From Candidatus Altimarinota bacterium (lineage in GTDB: Bacteria; Patescibacteriota; Gracilibacteria; JAHISY01), in contig JAIPGZ010000007.1 in assembly GCA_021735425.1 (NCBI GenBank), positions 1-52,717 of the forward strand: DNA of 52,717 nt, given 5' to 3'. The position numbers and the translations under genes are program-made. Below are positions 52,653 to 52,717 of the stretch, piece after piece. The stretch's first letter is position 1. Each line of letters opens with the position of its first letter. Under the pieces are notes generated by a model. That model was not told the origin of the DNA. It searched no databases and saw only the letters and a list, made by a program, of their open reading frames with translations.

Positions 52653-52717
52653 ATGCCAGCACAAAAAACATGCCCTCACTGCGGCGTAATCGGTGGAATA
52701 ATTCGTTGGGGTAAAAC
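52653..52717 (+). CDS. Zinc-ribbon protein, N-terminal part (cut by window edge)
   Basis: The product begins MPAQKTCPHCGVIGGIIRWGK and runs off the window. A CxxC pair followed by a Gly-rich turn and a basic IRWGK is the start of a zinc ribbon, as found at the N-terminus of IS1- or IS1595-type transposases and some other DNA-binding proteins. There is too little sequence to choose. The hairpin and repeat-rich DNA upstream would fit an insertion element. Confidence 0.5.
   Translation, partial: MPAQKTCPHCGVIGGIIRWGK

Noticed and set aside
1-52717. CRISPR array or rRNA genes
   Set aside because: No regularly spaced repeats of suitable length and no rRNA sequence were seen in the window.

Overview
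The window looks like a chromosome segment of a member of the Candidate Phyla Radiation (Patescibacteria). I infer this from compact gene packing, almost no Shine-Dalgarno sequences, small four-helix-bundle (S23/IVS-like) genes scattered between housekeeping genes, a minimal type IV pilus cassette (PilO-like, PilB, PilC), a very large class A PBP with Ig-like repeats, and an incomplete amino-acid pathway set. UGA is used as a normal stop (leuA, for example), which argues against code-25 lineages such as Gracilibacteria and Absconditabacteria. A Peregrinibacteria-like organism is possible but not proven.

Layout. 1-4.6 kb: tail of a Pro/Glu-rich protein carrying GC-rich hairpin repeats, a structured gap, cysE, a four-helix-bundle cassette and valS. 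4.7-10.1 kb: an ACP-like protein lacking its serine, two family 2 glycosyltransferases, then convergent to them leuD and a large ATP-grasp/retropepsin-like/DUF1704 fusion. 10.2-15.3 kb: small membrane protein, four-helix bundle, leuA, fused class I fumarase, tRNA-Leu(CAA) and yqeY. 15.3-21 kb: obgE, four-helix bundle, pth, trpD, ferredoxin and pcrA. 21-24.5 kb: a MITE-like element, a remnant of a second pcrA 3' end, a cyclase-fold gene with a tiny overlapping upstream ORF, purF and folD. 24.6-30 kb: pilus operon. 30-34.7 kb: topA, two paralogous membrane proteins, a hairpin-rich gap and rmuC. 34.7-38 kb: metA-cysK-metY behind a methionine-codon attenuator. 38-46.4 kb: nadM-like gene, PBP1A, dgt, a REP-type (Y1) transposase, fmt, rbfA and dapB. 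46.4-52.7 kb: ftsH, a decayed four-helix-bundle gene, rpiB, rpe, a WecA/TagO-like transferase, truB and the start of a zinc-ribbon protein.

How the genes fit together. CysE and CysK make cysteine from serine and sulfide. MetA (with Glu111, suggesting acetyl-CoA use) and MetY make homocysteine by direct sulfhydrylation. LeuA and LeuD are part of leucine synthesis, DapB of diaminopimelate, and TrpD, PurF, FolD, Rpe and RpiB of tryptophan, purine, folate and pentose metabolism. The rest is translation, envelope and DNA upkeep.

The strongest regulatory discovery candidate is upstream of metA. A 15-codon leader peptide (MFSTRNSNAMMMQLS) with three consecutive AUG codons is followed by mutually exclusive antiterminator and terminator hairpins, which is the architecture of ribosome-mediated attenuation sensing methionyl-tRNA. 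A second theme is promoter economy. About sixteen genes, including the leader peptide, have a TAnnnT -10 box (often GCTAAAAT or GCTAAACT) ending 6-7 nt before the start codon, which implies widespread leaderless mRNAs. A third theme is small repeats that reshape genes: palindromes inside topA and inside the transposase's own reading frame, repeats that supply stop or start codons, and inverted repeats around four-helix-bundle cassettes.
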